NCBI RefSeq assembly: GCF_006265095.1
Contig: NZ_VCNK01000020.1
Location: forward strand, 1 to 64,000
DNA: 64,000 nt
Direction: 5' to 3'
From: Phaeobacter sp. B1627
GTDB lineage: Bacteria; Pseudomonadota; Alphaproteobacteria; Rhodobacterales; Rhodobacteraceae
Part shown: positions 41,324 through 50,598 of the stretch, in pieces
Numbering within the stretch: position 1 is the first letter of the stretch
Layout of the letters: every line of letters begins with the position of its first letter
Program-made: the position numbers and the translations under genes
Notes under the pieces: model-generated
What the model was told of the DNA's origin: nothing
The model's input: the letters and a program-made list of their open reading frames with translations, nothing else
The model's database searches: none

Positions 41324-41430
41324 CGTCCACGTCGAAGCCCGGACGTCCACGTTGGGTTGAAGTCAAAAACGTGGAAACTGCAGCGGGAGTTAACTCAAAG
41401 TGTAGTCAATTTGGTTTGACCTTACTACAC
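41324..41430. promoter_or_regulatory. repeats and dyads between the Hint gene and the 119-aa gene
   Basis: CGTCCACGT occurs at 41324-41332 and 41344-41352, exactly 20 bp apart. Further right, GTGTAGT (41400-41406) is the inverse of ACTACAC (41424-41430), and inside it GTCAA (41405-41409) is the inverse of TTGAC (41416-41420), giving a nested dyad. The two elements face the minus- and plus-strand genes respectively. Confidence 0.5.
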
Positions 41431-41452
41431 CCCCCCGTCTAATGCAGGACGC

Positions 41453-41812
41453 ATGACACAGAAAAAACCTTCCCGTCAACAAGTCTACACTTTGTTGGTG
41501 CAAATCGGTCGCAAAGACGGCGACGGTCTGCCCGCTGACGCCACCGGTGCGGCGCTCATGATCTATGCCTCCGGCGTGGATGAGGCCGAAGCCGTGCGTG
41601 AAACCGTTGCAATCCTGAAACAGGCGGATACGGCGCCATTGGATGTCACCGGCTATGGCACCATCGCAGAGCGCGAGGAAGAAGGCCACGACATCCAGGC
41701 CGAAGAACGCGCGCTGATGCAGCGGGCGCTGGATGAGAACGCTGTCATCGTGGCCCAGATGACGCCCTTTTACGGCGATGGCCCGCATGGGGATGAGGCG
41801 GCGCTGCACTAG
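41453..41812 (+). CDS. hypothetical protein, 119 aa
   Basis: Product not recognised. The protein begins MTQKKPSRQQVYTLLVQIGRKDGDGLP and contains GAALMIYASGVDEAEAVRETVAILKQ and DVTGYGTIAEREEEG. It is acidic, soluble and lacks a signal peptide. Codon use resembles neighbours, and it faces away from the Hint protein across a structured promoter region. The YASGVDEAEAVRET helix-like segment suggests a small alpha/beta fold. Confidence 0.7.
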   Translation: MTQKKPSRQQVYTLLVQIGRKDGDGLPADATGAALMIYASGVDEAEAVRETVAILKQADTAPLDVTGYGTIAEREEEGHDIQAEERALMQRALDENAVIVAQMTPFYGDGPHGDEAALH

Positions 41813-41848
41813 GCTGCGCGACAGGACACAGGCCTGTGGGGCGGCGCA

Positions 41849-42958
41849 TCAGGGACGCGCGCCGAACCACTTGCGATAGAGCGTGTCATAGCTGCCGTCT
41901 TCCTGCATCGACAACAAGGCCTGATTGACCGGTTCCACATTGCCGGACCCCTGCGGAAAGATGAGGCCGTAATATTCGGTCAGAAACCGACCGCTCATGA
42001 CCTGGCCGATGCCCGCGCCACTGGTCTTGACATAGTGGTTGAGAACCGGCGCATCAAAGACCACGATCCGGGTCTGTCCGGTCTCGAACGACTCGAGCAT
42101 TTCGGCCAGCCCGGAAAACCCCACATAGTCGATCTCGCGACGGTCCAGAAAGCCCGCAGCGGTCGATCCCTGAATGGTCGCCACCTGCTTGCCATAGAGG
42201 TCATTGACCGAATTCACCGTGCCGCTGATGGCCTCGACCGTCATTGCCGCGGTGATCTTGGCGACAAAAACCGAGACGATGAACAGCGAGGACAGCACCA
42301 GAAGCGGACCGAAGATCCGCCCCGGCAGGCTGCGTGGCACCCGCTCCTCAAAGCCGCCGTTGACCACCAGATTGAGGGCCCACCAGAACGAGGGAAACCA
42401 GGCCTCCTTCAGGGGGCGGTCGAAATAGGGCTGCGCGCGGCGCTCGAACAGCCACATCAGCATACCGCCGATCAGCAGCAGGACAAAGGCGATACCGATC
42501 GCGGCAAACAGATCCCACGACAGCAACGCGGCAAACAGGCTGGGCTGCAAGACGTCATCCCTATGCAGCATGATCTGAAGGCCGCTTTCGAAAATCGGCT
42601 GGCTGAAGTCCATCACTGCCTCACGGCCCGCCGTAATGGAGATATTGGCCGCCGCCAGATCGGCCTCGCCGCGCTGCACCTCGTCGAGCATCTGGGCGAA
42701 GCTGTCCACCCGGTTGATGCGCATGTCCCACCCGAGCCGGAGGGCGATTTCGCGCATCAGGTCCATGGTGAACCCGGTGTCCTGCCCGCCGAGCGGCATG
42801 GAGAAGGGTGGCCGGGTCACGGTGTTGACCACCACCTGCTGCGCCTGCGCGCCGACAGGTTCCGCCTGCGCAGCAACAGATTGAGCATGGGCGGCAGGAG
42901 AGATCAGGGTCATCAGGCCTGCGAGCAGCAGGCAAAAGCAAAGGAGGCGCAGAGTCAT
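41849..42958 (-). CDS. bacterial glutamate-receptor-like channel/receptor protein
   Basis: 369 residues with the order signal peptide, ligand-binding half S1, membrane segment, pore-like loop, membrane segment, ligand-binding half S2. Residues 1-25 are a signal peptide. S1 (42-135) has [19 protein letters not shown] and [19 protein letters not shown] as in SBP family 3. TM1 is about 146-171, the re-entrant pore about 188-205, TM2 about 215-238. [17 protein letters not shown] resembles the SYTANLAAFLT motif after the pore. GluR0-type proteins carry a K+-filter TVGYG; here the equivalent reads [13 protein letters not shown], so conduction is uncertain. The ligand is unknown. Confidence 0.82.
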   Translation of the reverse strand: MTLRLLCFCLLLAGLMTLISPAAHAQSVAAQAEPVGAQAQQVVVNTVTRPPFSMPLGGQDTGFTMDLMREIALRLGWDMRINRVDSFAQMLDEVQRGEADLAAANISITAGREAVMDFSQPIFESGLQIMLHRDDVLQPSLFAALLSWDLFAAIGIAFVLLLIGGMLMWLFERRAQPYFDRPLKEAWFPSFWWALNLVVNGGFEERVPRSLPGRIFGPLLVLSSLFIVSVFVAKITAAMTVEAISGTVNSVNDLYGKQVATIQGSTAAGFLDRREIDYVGFSGLAEMLESFETGQTRIVVFDAPVLNHYVKTSGAGIGQVMSGRFLTEYYGLIFPQGSGNVEPVNQALLSMQEDGSYDTLYRKWFGARP

Positions 42959-43028
42959 GGGTCCGTACTTTCAGGCAGCGATAACCATGCCCTAGAAGGG
43001 ATGGGACGTGATTTTCAAGCCCTGCCGC

Positions 43029-44126
43029 TCAGGCAATGCGCTGTTCTGTCAGAACTGCGACATCAAACGCGCGAACCACGGGGCAGCCTGACGGAGCGTG
43101 CTCTGGCAGACTGTTGCGATCAAGCCCGGCAAGCACGCTCGCCGACAGGGCGACCGGGTCACGCCGGATGCGCCCAAGAAACAGGCTCTCGACCCCCAGC
43201 CCGGCGGCCACCGGCACCTCCTGCCCCGGCAGCACGACCTGCATATAGGTGGCCAGCACGCTGCCGCGTCCGATCCGCGTGGCGACGCGGGTGGTGGCCA
43301 GAATCTCCGCCGGGGCCAGTACCGCGTCGCCGCCGAAGTGATACTCCACATCGCTGCCGGACAGCACCATGCGCTGACCGGGCGCGACCTGCAGATCCTG
43401 GGTCAATCCGAAAAAGGGCGCCCGCAACAGCACCGGCTGAAAGGCCCCGACGGCCGGGACCTGCCGCGTGATCACATGCAGCACCGGCACCAGTTTGCCG
43501 GAGCTGCTGCGCAACACGTCGCCCCGCTTCAGTTCGCCGATCGGACGCGGGCCAGTGTCGGTTTCCAATGGCGTCCGCGGCGACAGCCCCGGCATCGGGC
43601 CCACCGGTTCGAGATCGGATGACAGGGCGATATAGTCCACATTGCCTGCGATGAAGCCCGGCCGCGCGCCCGTCAGCAGCCTGCGCAGATCCGTCAGGCG
43701 CCAGGGCCGGGGGGCCTCGATCTCGATGATGTCGGCCCGGCCACCGTCCAGTCGCTCCAGTGCCAGCCTGCCGCGAAAGGCGGGCGCGTCCCAACTGTAG
43801 GTCAGGCGCATCGCATCCGCGCCTGCCGTCAGCGCAGGCTTCACCGTCTGGCGCAGCGAGGTGCCATAGAGATCGGCCACCAGATTGATCCCGGCGCCGG
43901 GCACGGCTGTCACCGCAAAGTGAAAGGGCCAGTCGCCTTCCTGTACGAACCGGATCAGAGGGTCGAGCTTGCGGCTGTCCGGCAGGTGGAATTCCATCAC
44001 CAGCGACCCGCGCGTCAGCAGCGCATCCGCGTCCTGCAGCAGCAGACAGCTGCGCTCGCCCTCGGGTGTGAGCCCGGCCGCGTCGAAATACTGCGCGTCA
44101 CGATGCCAAAGACCAAGCCAGCTCAT
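43029..44126 (-). CDS. degenerate Hint-domain protein, 365 aa
   Basis: N-terminal residues 1-170 resemble the LamG-like part found in Roseobacter Hint proteins (MSWLGLWHRDAQYFDAAGL, VMEFHLPDSRKLDPLIRF). Residues 180-340 align with a Hint domain: RTPLETDTGPRPIGELKRGDVL matches RIDTTAGPVPVEALTVGTRV of the other Hint protein (quoted in part). The catalytic Cys position is not Cys and the SPxH motif reads VAPGQRMV (H to Q), so self-cleavage seems lost. The start is uncertain: MSWLGLW at 44126 is chosen from family similarity; a Met at 44270 opens a low-complexity extension. Confidence 0.7.
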   Translation of the reverse strand: MSWLGLWHRDAQYFDAAGLTPEGERSCLLLQDADALLTRGSLVMEFHLPDSRKLDPLIRFVQEGDWPFHFAVTAVPGAGINLVADLYGTSLRQTVKPALTAGADAMRLTYSWDAPAFRGRLALERLDGGRADIIEIEAPRPWRLTDLRRLLTGARPGFIAGNVDYIALSSDLEPVGPMPGLSPRTPLETDTGPRPIGELKRGDVLRSSSGKLVPVLHVITRQVPAVGAFQPVLLRAPFFGLTQDLQVAPGQRMVLSGSDVEYHFGGDAVLAPAEILATTRVATRIGRGSVLATYMQVVLPGQEVPVAAGLGVESLFLGRIRRDPVALSASVLAGLDRNSLPEHAPSGCPVVRAFDVAVLTEQRIA

Positions 44127-44676
44127 GGCTGCCCCCGCCGCGGGAGGGGTCCGGTCCGCATCACCATGCCTTGCCTGTCCGCCATCCTGCACCTCGCCGC
44201 GCCGTTCCAGTCTGCGCCCTGTTTCAAACTGTGTCGCCCTGTTTTGACCTGTGTCTTCATCCGTCGTCATGTGTCGTGCGCCCCGGGCGGCACGTTGCGC
44301 GGCCTTTTGGCCCGGGGCGCGTCCCTCAGTTTCAGTCCCGACGTTCCCGGACAGGGCCACGCGCGACAGGGTGATCCATGCGACGGCTTCAAAACCACTG
44401 GCTGGGGTGTGCCCTGGCCCAATGGTCCCCGTACGGATGTTCTGTGGTCCTGCTCGGCGCGCGTCCGGGCGATCTTGGCGCCGCCCCGGTCCGTGCTTCT
44501 GTCCATGCTTCGGTCTGTTCGTGGCGGAAGTCTAGCACGACGGCGCGGCGCTGTCAGGACCACGAATGCAGCGCAGCGGGCCGGCCGCGCATTTCAGCCA
44601 CAGGCGCCACAGGAGATTGCGCCCGCCCCCGAAACCGCGCTAGGTCCTGTCCCGAAAACACTCAGGAGGACCCCGC
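44127..44676. other. 550-bp gap between degenerate Hint gene and dapE
   Basis: I see no recognisable gene. Frames on both strands here are Arg-, Ala- and Pro-rich without family similarity. It must hold the promoters of the divergent Hint gene and dapE; AGGAGG at 44665-44670 is the dapE ribosome site. Confidence 0.4.
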
Positions 44677-45822
44677 ATGACCGCCACCGATCCCGTTCAG
44701 CTGACCGCAGACCTGATCCGCTGCCCTTCGGTCACCCCGCAGGAAGGCGGCGCGTTGGTGCTGTTGGAGCGGGTCCTGACCGAGGCGGGGTTTTCCTGTG
44801 CGCGGGCGGATCGGGGCGGGGTCTGCAACCTCTTTGCCCGCTGGGGGGACAAGGGGCATGACAGGACGTTCGGTTTCAACGGGCACACCGATGTGGTGCC
44901 GGTTGGCGATGCGGATGCCTGGACCCGGGATCCCTTCGGTGCCGAGGTGGTTGACGGCGTGATGTACGGGCGCGGTGCCACCGACATGAAATCGGGTGTG
45001 GCAGCCTTTGCCGCCGCAGCAATCGATTTTGTCCGGCAGACACCGCCGGACGGCGCCGTGGTTCTGGCGATCACCGGCGACGAGGAAGGGGATGCCATCG
45101 ACGGAACGACCGCGCTGCTGGACCATATGGAGGCCGCCGGCGAACGGATGTCCGTCTGTCTGGTGGGCGAACCCACCTGCCCGAACCATATGGGCGAGAT
45201 GATCAAGATCGGGCGCCGCGGATCGATGACGGCCTGGTTCACGGTGACAGGGGTTCAGGGCCACTCCGCCTACCCCCACCGCGCCAACAATCCGCTGACA
45301 GGCATGGCGCGGTTGATGGACCGGCTGGCGCGCCATACGCTCGACGAGGGCAGCGCCCATTTCGACGCCTCCACCCTGGCGATCGTGACCATCGACACCG
45401 GCAATCCGGCCACCAACGTGATCCCGGCGCAGAGCCGTGCGGCCGTCAACATCCGGTTCAACGAGCTGCACAGCGGCGCATCCTTGACGGATTGGCTGCA
45501 GGGCGAGGCCGACCGGCTTTCCGAGGAGCTTGGCCTCAGGGTCGAGATGGAGGTGAAGATTTCCGGCGAGAGCTTCATCACGCCCCCCGGCGCGCTGTCG
45601 GATCTGGTCAGCGCAGCGGTGCAGACGGAAACCAATCAGCTGCCTGAGTTGTCGACGACCGGCGGCACATCTGACGCCCGGTTCATAAAGGCGCATTGCC
45701 CGGTGGTCGAATTTGGCCTCGTCGGCAAGACCATGCATCAGGTCGATGAATGCGTGGAGGTGGCGCAGATCCACCAGCTGAAATCGATCTACACACGCAT
45801 CCTGCAGGATTATTTCGCATGA
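44677..45822 (+). CDS. dapE: succinyl-diaminopimelate desuccinylase
   Basis: 381 residues, M20 di-zinc peptidase-family enzyme releasing L,L-diaminopimelate. The metal and catalytic residues are H70 and D72 (NGHTDVVP), D103 (RGATDMKSG), E136 and E137 (TGDEEGDA) and a C-terminal His (GKTMHQVDE). A dimerisation domain lies between them. A good AGGAGG site precedes the ATG. The stop overlaps the GNAT start as ATGA, so the two genes are coupled. Confidence 0.96.
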   Translation: MTATDPVQLTADLIRCPSVTPQEGGALVLLERVLTEAGFSCARADRGGVCNLFARWGDKGHDRTFGFNGHTDVVPVGDADAWTRDPFGAEVVDGVMYGRGATDMKSGVAAFAAAAIDFVRQTPPDGAVVLAITGDEEGDAIDGTTALLDHMEAAGERMSVCLVGEPTCPNHMGEMIKIGRRGSMTAWFTVTGVQGHSAYPHRANNPLTGMARLMDRLARHTLDEGSAHFDASTLAIVTIDTGNPATNVIPAQSRAAVNIRFNELHSGASLTDWLQGEADRLSEELGLRVEMEVKISGESFITPPGALSDLVSAAVQTETNQLPELSTTGGTSDARFIKAHCPVVEFGLVGKTMHQVDECVEVAQIHQLKSIYTRILQDYFA

Positions 45823-46247
45823 CAGCGCGCATCAAAGTCACCGAAGATCTCGACAGCTGCCTCAGGTTGCGGTTTGAGGTTTTCGTCGGGGAGCAGGGCG
45901 TTCCGGTCGAAGAAGAACGCGACGCGCATGACGACAGAGCCACCCATTTGCTGGCCACCCGCGATGACGGGACACCGGTCGGCACGGCGCGGATCCTGTT
46001 TGATGGGGAGACGGCCAAAATCGGCCGTGTCTGCGTGGTGAAGGCCGCGCGGGGGACCGGCCTCGGTGCCCAGTTGATCGAGGCCTGCGTGGCAGAGGCG
46101 CGAAACCGCCTGGGGGTCACCACGGTCAAGCTCGGCGCGCAGATGCAGGCGCTCGGGTTTTATGAGAAGCTCGGCTTCGCAGCTTTCGGCCCGGTCTATC
46201 TGGATGCAGGTATCGACCATCGTGACATGGTGAAATCGCTGACCTGA
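45819..46247 (+). CDS. GNAT-family N-acetyltransferase
   Basis: 142 residues of the ElaA/YjcF-like group. [21 protein letters not shown] near the N-terminus and [22 protein letters not shown], the acetyl-CoA loop, are typical, and [15 protein letters not shown] ends the fold. The start ATG at 45819 overlaps the dapE stop as ATGA. The acceptor substrate is unknown. Confidence 0.88.
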   Translation: MTARIKVTEDLDSCLRLRFEVFVGEQGVPVEEERDAHDDRATHLLATRDDGTPVGTARILFDGETAKIGRVCVVKAARGTGLGAQLIEACVAEARNRLGVTTVKLGAQMQALGFYEKLGFAAFGPVYLDAGIDHRDMVKSLT

Positions 46248-46568
46248 GCGCTGTCCGTTCCGTTCCGATCCGGGGGGCTCTCCCGCGCGTCGGGCCACTA
46301 TCAGAGATAGAGGCCCTCCCCTTGGGCCCGGCAGCGCGCCCTGACGGGCGCGCTGCCCCACCGCCCGTGGCGCCGCAAGCGTGCAGCAACCGGCCTGTCT
46401 GATCACCCGTTCCTCGACTGCGCCGCCATGCCGCAAGGCATGGCGCCCGGCCCAACGGGAGGAGATCATCTCGGGAGATGATCGACCGACGGGCGGGAGC
46501 GCTGCCCTTTGTGTCAGGGTCACGCTTTTCGGCATGACGTCCCGACCGGGTCATGCTAGGGCAGAGAT
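46248..46568. repeat. structured intergenic region with three strong hairpins
   Basis: Three hairpins lie in 154 bp. GGCAGCGCGCCC-TGAC-GGGCGCGCTGCC (46330-46357, 12-bp stem) is perfect. CGCCATGCC-GCAA-GGCATGGCG (46424-46445) has a 9-bp stem with a GNRA loop. GATCATCT-CGGG-AGATGATC (46464-46483) has an 8-bp stem with a tetraloop. No T tract follows any of them and no coding frame is supported. It resembles a REP/BIME-like mosaic or the 5' structure of the rnr transcript. Confidence 0.6.
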
Positions 46569-48857
46569 ATGGCGCGCATCCCTACAAAGGCCGAGATTCT
46601 GGAATGGATCTCCGCCCACCCGACCCAGACCTCCAAACGTGACATCGCCAAGGCTTTTGGCATCAAAGGCGCTGAGCGGATTGACCTCAAGCGGGTGCTG
46701 AAAGAACTGGAGGCCGAGGGCCATCTGGAAAAACGCAAACGCAGCTACGGCGATCCCGATCGCCTGCCACCGGTCTCCATTCTGCAGATCAAAGCGCCCA
46801 ATGACGACGGTGACCTGTTCGCCCGGCCGCTGGAGTGGCATGGCGACGGCATAGAGCCCATCGTCATGATGATCACCCGCGCCTCTGATCCCGCGCTGGG
46901 CGAAGGCGACCGCATTCTGGCCCGGCTGACCGTCGTGCAGGAGCAGGACCACAACTACGAGGCCCGCCTGATCCGCCGGATCGGCACCAACCCGAAACGC
47001 ATTCTCGGCATCTATCGCCAGGGCTCCGAAGGCGGGCGCATCGTTCCCATCGACAAGGCCAGCGCCACGGAATGGATGGTCCCCGAGGCCAACACCCATG
47101 GCGCCCGCGATGGCGAACTGGTGGAGGCGGAACAAGCCGGTCCCAAGACCCGTCTCGGCCTGCCGAAGGCGCGCGTGGTCGAGCGGCTCGGTGATCCCTC
47201 CGCCCCCAAGGCCGTGTCGCTGATCGCCATTCACCAGCACGGCATTCCGGACCATTTTCCCGACGCCGTCATTGCCGAAGCCGACAGCGCCAAGCCGATG
47301 GGCCTGAAGGGGCGCGAGGATTTGCGCGATCTGCCGCTGATCACCATTGATCCGGCGGATGCCCGCGACCATGATGACGCCTGCTTTGCCCATGCGGATG
47401 ACGATCCAAAGAACGCCGACGGCCATGTGATCTGGGTCGCGATTGCCGATGTGGCCGCCTATGTGAAACCCGGCACGGCGCTGGACCGCGAAGCCCGCAA
47501 ACGCGGCAATTCCAGCTATTTCCCCGACCGGGTTGTGCCGATGCTGCCGGACCGCCTGTCTGGCGACCTGTGTTCGCTGCACGAAGGGGTTCCGCGTCCC
47601 TGCCTGGCGGTGCGCATGCAGATTGATGCCGCAGGCAACAAGATCGGCCACCGCTTTGTACGCGGCTTGATGAAATCGCAGGCCTCGCTCCATTATGACG
47701 AGGTGCAGGCCGCGATGGATGGCGCCCCCACTGACCGGACCGCGCCATTTCTGGAGGAGGTAATAGAACCGCTCTATGCCGCATATGAGGCGCTGTGCAC
47801 GGCGCGCGAGAGCCGCCAGCCGCTGGACCTCGACCTGCCCGAGCGCAAGATCGTGCTGGACGACAGCGGCAAGGTCGCCTCGGTCAACTTTCGCGGACGG
47901 CTGGATGCGCATCGGCTGATCGAGGAGTTCATGATCCTCGCCAATGTCGCCGCCGCCGAAGAGCTCACCAAAAAGCGCCAGCCGCTGCTGTTTCGGGTCC
48001 ACGAGGAACCCAGCACCGAAAAGCTCGACAATCTGCGTGAAACCGCGCGGGCGGCGGGGCTCAATCTGGCCAAGGGGCAGGTGCTGCAGACCCGGCATCT
48101 GAATGCGCTGCTGAATGCCGCGGCTGGCACCGACGATGCGGAGCTGATCAACATATCCACCCTGCGCTCGATGCAGCAGGCCTATTATTTCCCGGAAAAC
48201 TTTGGCCATTTCGGCCTGGCATTGCGCAATTACGCCCATTTTACCTCTCCCATCCGTCGCTATGCGGATCTGATCGTGCACCGGGCCCTGATCACCGCCC
48301 ATGGCTGGGGCAAGGACGGGCTGAGTGGGGACGAAATCGAACGCCTGGAAGACACCGCAACGCATATTTCCGCGACCGAGCGGCGCTCCATGCTGGCGGA
48401 ACGCGACACCACCGACCGGTATCTGGCCTCCTATCTGGCGGAACGGGTCGGCAATGAATTCACCGGCCGCATCTCGGGCATCGCGCGGTTCGGGGCCTTT
48501 GTGAAACTGGACGAGACCGGAGCCGACGGCCTGATCCCCGTGCGCACCATCGGGCGGGAGTATTTCCACTTTGACCCGCAGGCCGGCACCCTGATGGGGT
48601 CCGAGACGGGGTTGCTGATCACCATTGGTCAGCGGGTGACCGTCCGGTTGACGCAGGCGGCACCGGTGACGGGCGGGCTGGAACTCGAGCTGCTGGCGCT
48701 GGAGGATGCCGAACTGCCCAGCGGCCGGGGCGGAGGATCAGGAAAGGGCGATCGCCGTCGCAGCCCGGCGGGCCGCACATCGGAGCGCCCGAAGGCGGCA
48801 CGATCCAAACACAAGGCCGCCAAGGTCAAGCGCAAGGTGACCCGGCGCCGCAAATAG
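46569..48857 (+). CDS. rnr: ribonuclease R
   Basis: 762 residues, 3'-5' exoribonuclease of the RNB family that degrades structured RNA. The N-terminal winged helix (IPTKAEILEWISAHPTQTSKRDIAKAF) is followed by cold-shock-like domains, then the RNB core with IDPADARDHDDACFA (metal Asp residues), VAIADVAAYVKPG and HFTSPIRRYADLIVHR. The S1 domain has FTGRISGIARFGAFVKLDETGADG (quoted in part). The C-terminal tail from about 715 is Lys/Arg-rich. The preceding 320-bp gap is strongly structured. Confidence 0.96.
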   Translation: MARIPTKAEILEWISAHPTQTSKRDIAKAFGIKGAERIDLKRVLKELEAEGHLEKRKRSYGDPDRLPPVSILQIKAPNDDGDLFARPLEWHGDGIEPIVMMITRASDPALGEGDRILARLTVVQEQDHNYEARLIRRIGTNPKRILGIYRQGSEGGRIVPIDKASATEWMVPEANTHGARDGELVEAEQAGPKTRLGLPKARVVERLGDPSAPKAVSLIAIHQHGIPDHFPDAVIAEADSAKPMGLKGREDLRDLPLITIDPADARDHDDACFAHADDDPKNADGHVIWVAIADVAAYVKPGTALDREARKRGNSSYFPDRVVPMLPDRLSGDLCSLHEGVPRPCLAVRMQIDAAGNKIGHRFVRGLMKSQASLHYDEVQAAMDGAPTDRTAPFLEEVIEPLYAAYEALCTARESRQPLDLDLPERKIVLDDSGKVASVNFRGRLDAHRLIEEFMILANVAAAEELTKKRQPLLFRVHEEPSTEKLDNLRETARAAGLNLAKGQVLQTRHLNALLNAAAGTDDAELINISTLRSMQQAYYFPENFGHFGLALRNYAHFTSPIRRYADLIVHRALITAHGWGKDGLSGDEIERLEDTATHISATERRSMLAERDTTDRYLASYLAERVGNEFTGRISGIARFGAFVKLDETGADGLIPVRTIGREYFHFDPQAGTLMGSETGLLITIGQRVTVRLTQAAPVTGGLELELLALEDAELPSGRGGGSGKGDRRRSPAGRTSERPKAARSKHKAAKVKRKVTRRRK

Positions 48858-49101
48858 GCGCCGGATGAACGGCCTGCCGCGCGCTGCCTGCAGGCCGACA
48901 TGCGACACTGGCCAGATATCCCGCATATGCCACCAAGAACCACCAAGGGCCGGGTAGACAGGACCCTTTGCGCCGTGAACGCCGCCACAGATGGGCAAAG
49001 CGACGCGCAGCACCTTCGGTCGGGACGAGAACGCTTTTGTGCGGGGCCATCCCGGCGTAGAGTGGGGTCAACGAGCAAAAGCAGGTGTTGAGGTTAATAT
49101 T

Positions 49102-50460
49102 ATGCGCAGTTGGGTAAAAGCAGCGCTCTGTGTCGGGGTCGTCTTTCCGGCGGCTACGATACAGGCGGCGGTATTGGAACAGGGCGCTCCGGCGGGCACC
49201 CCCCGCCCGGTGATGCGTCCGGCGGAAAAGCCCGAAACGGTGGTTCTGGCAGCCGCGGACAGCACCATCCGGCCGGTGGCCCGCGCCTCTGCGGCAGAGG
49301 CGGTGAAACCGGCGCTCGCTGCCCCGATCGATGCCGCCGCAAACAACCGGTTTCAGGCCTGGATCGGAGCCTTTCAGGGGCGCGCGCGAGCACAGGGCAT
49401 CAGCCAGGTGACCCTCAACCGCGCCTTTCGCGGTGTGACCTACGATTCGGACGTGATCAAACGGGACCGCAATCAATCCGAATTCACCAAAACCATCTGG
49501 GACTATCTCGACAGTGCCGCCTCTGACAGCCGGGTGAGCAATGGTCAGAGCGCCCTGCGCAAGCAACGACGGGTACTGGACCGGATCGAAAAGGCCTATG
49601 GCGTCGAGAAGGAGGTCGTGGTCGCCGTCTGGGGGCTGGAGAGCAACTACGGCACCTATCGCGGCGACAATGACATTGTGCAGTCGCTGGCGACGCTGGC
49701 CTTTGACGGGCGGCGCGGACGGTTCTTTGAGGCGCAGCTGATCGCGGCGCTCAAGATCCTTCAATCCGGCGATGTCGCCCCGCGTAACATGACCGGCAGC
49801 TGGGCCGGCGCCATGGGGCACACGCAGTTCATCCCGACCTCATACCTCGCCTATGCGGTGGATTTCACAGGCGATGGCAAGCGCGATATCTGGTCTGACG
49901 ACCCGTCGGACGCCCTGGCCTCGACCGCGGCCTATCTGAAGCGGTTCGGCTGGGTGACGGGCCAGCCCTGGGGGGTCGAGGTTACCCTGCCCCGTGGTTT
50001 CAACTACGCGCTGGCCTCGCGCAAGATCAAGAAGAGCCCCGGCGACTGGGCGAAACTGGGGGTGCGCGGCATGGATGGCAAGGCGGTCCCGAACTATGGC
50101 AGCGGCTCGATCCTGCTGCCCGCAGGCGGCAACGGCGCGGCCTTCATGATCTTCAAGAACTTTGCCGTGATCGAGCGCTACAACGCAGCCGACGCCTATG
50201 TGATCGGGGTCGGCCACCTGAGCGACCGGTTGAAAGGGGGGCCAGAGATCAAAGGCAAATGGCCCCGTGGCGACCGGGCGCTGACCTTTTCCGAGCGGAA
50301 GGAAATGCAAAAGCGGCTGACCCGGGCCGGGTTCAACACCCAAGGCGTGGACGGGAAGATCGGTCCCAATACCATCGCCGCCATCCGGGCCTTTCAAAAC
50401 GCACGCGGGATAGTCCCCGACGGCTATGCATCGCTCAGCCTGCTGAAGAAACTGCGCTGA
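49102..50460 (+). CDS. lytic murein transglycosylase (MltB-like) with peptidoglycan-binding domain
   Basis: 452 residues. The signal peptide MRSWVKAALCVGVVFPAATIQA is followed by a linker of about 75 residues rich in Ala and Pro. The transglycosylase core of the MltB family has VAVWGLESNYGTY with the catalytic Glu, GSWAGAMGHTQFIPTSYLAYAVD (in part) and DALASTAAYLKRFGW. The C-terminal domain is a peptidoglycan-binding fold: EMQKRLTRAGFNTQGVDGKIG and NTIAAIRAFQNARGI. The start at 49102 has GAGG nine bases upstream; the longer frame from 48991 removes the signal peptide from the N-terminus. Confidence 0.93.
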   Translation: MRSWVKAALCVGVVFPAATIQAAVLEQGAPAGTPRPVMRPAEKPETVVLAAADSTIRPVARASAAEAVKPALAAPIDAAANNRFQAWIGAFQGRARAQGISQVTLNRAFRGVTYDSDVIKRDRNQSEFTKTIWDYLDSAASDSRVSNGQSALRKQRRVLDRIEKAYGVEKEVVVAVWGLESNYGTYRGDNDIVQSLATLAFDGRRGRFFEAQLIAALKILQSGDVAPRNMTGSWAGAMGHTQFIPTSYLAYAVDFTGDGKRDIWSDDPSDALASTAAYLKRFGWVTGQPWGVEVTLPRGFNYALASRKIKKSPGDWAKLGVRGMDGKAVPNYGSGSILLPAGGNGAAFMIFKNFAVIERYNAADAYVIGVGHLSDRLKGGPEIKGKWPRGDRALTFSERKEMQKRLTRAGFNTQGVDGKIGPNTIAAIRAFQNARGIVPDGYASLSLLKKLR

Positions 50461-50523
50461 CGGTGGCGGCCGGGGATCGGTTCACTTCCGGACCTCCCGG
50501 GTGCATCAGACCCGTGAGATGAC

Positions 50524-50553
50524 AAAAAGCCCTGCGGGTTGGCAGGGCTTTTT
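50524..50553. terminator. bidirectional rho-independent terminator
   Basis: AAAAAGCCCTGC (50524-50535) and GCAGGGCTTTTT (50542-50553) pair fully around a 6-nt loop, with A and T tracts on both sides. It serves the plus-strand transglycosylase and the convergent minus-strand ABC operon. Confidence 0.92.
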
Positions 50554-50598
50554 CGGGGCTTTTTGCATATCTAGGCGCGGTGCCAGGGGGCGGGCGGA

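Noticed and set aside
44127-44360. N-terminal extension of the degenerate Hint protein
   Set aside because: Sequence is Arg/Gly/Ala-rich low complexity and the family-like N-terminus starts at 44126; kept only as an alternative start.
46551-48569. 672-codon open frame opposite rnr
   Set aside because: Antisense shadow of RNase R with no domain similarity.
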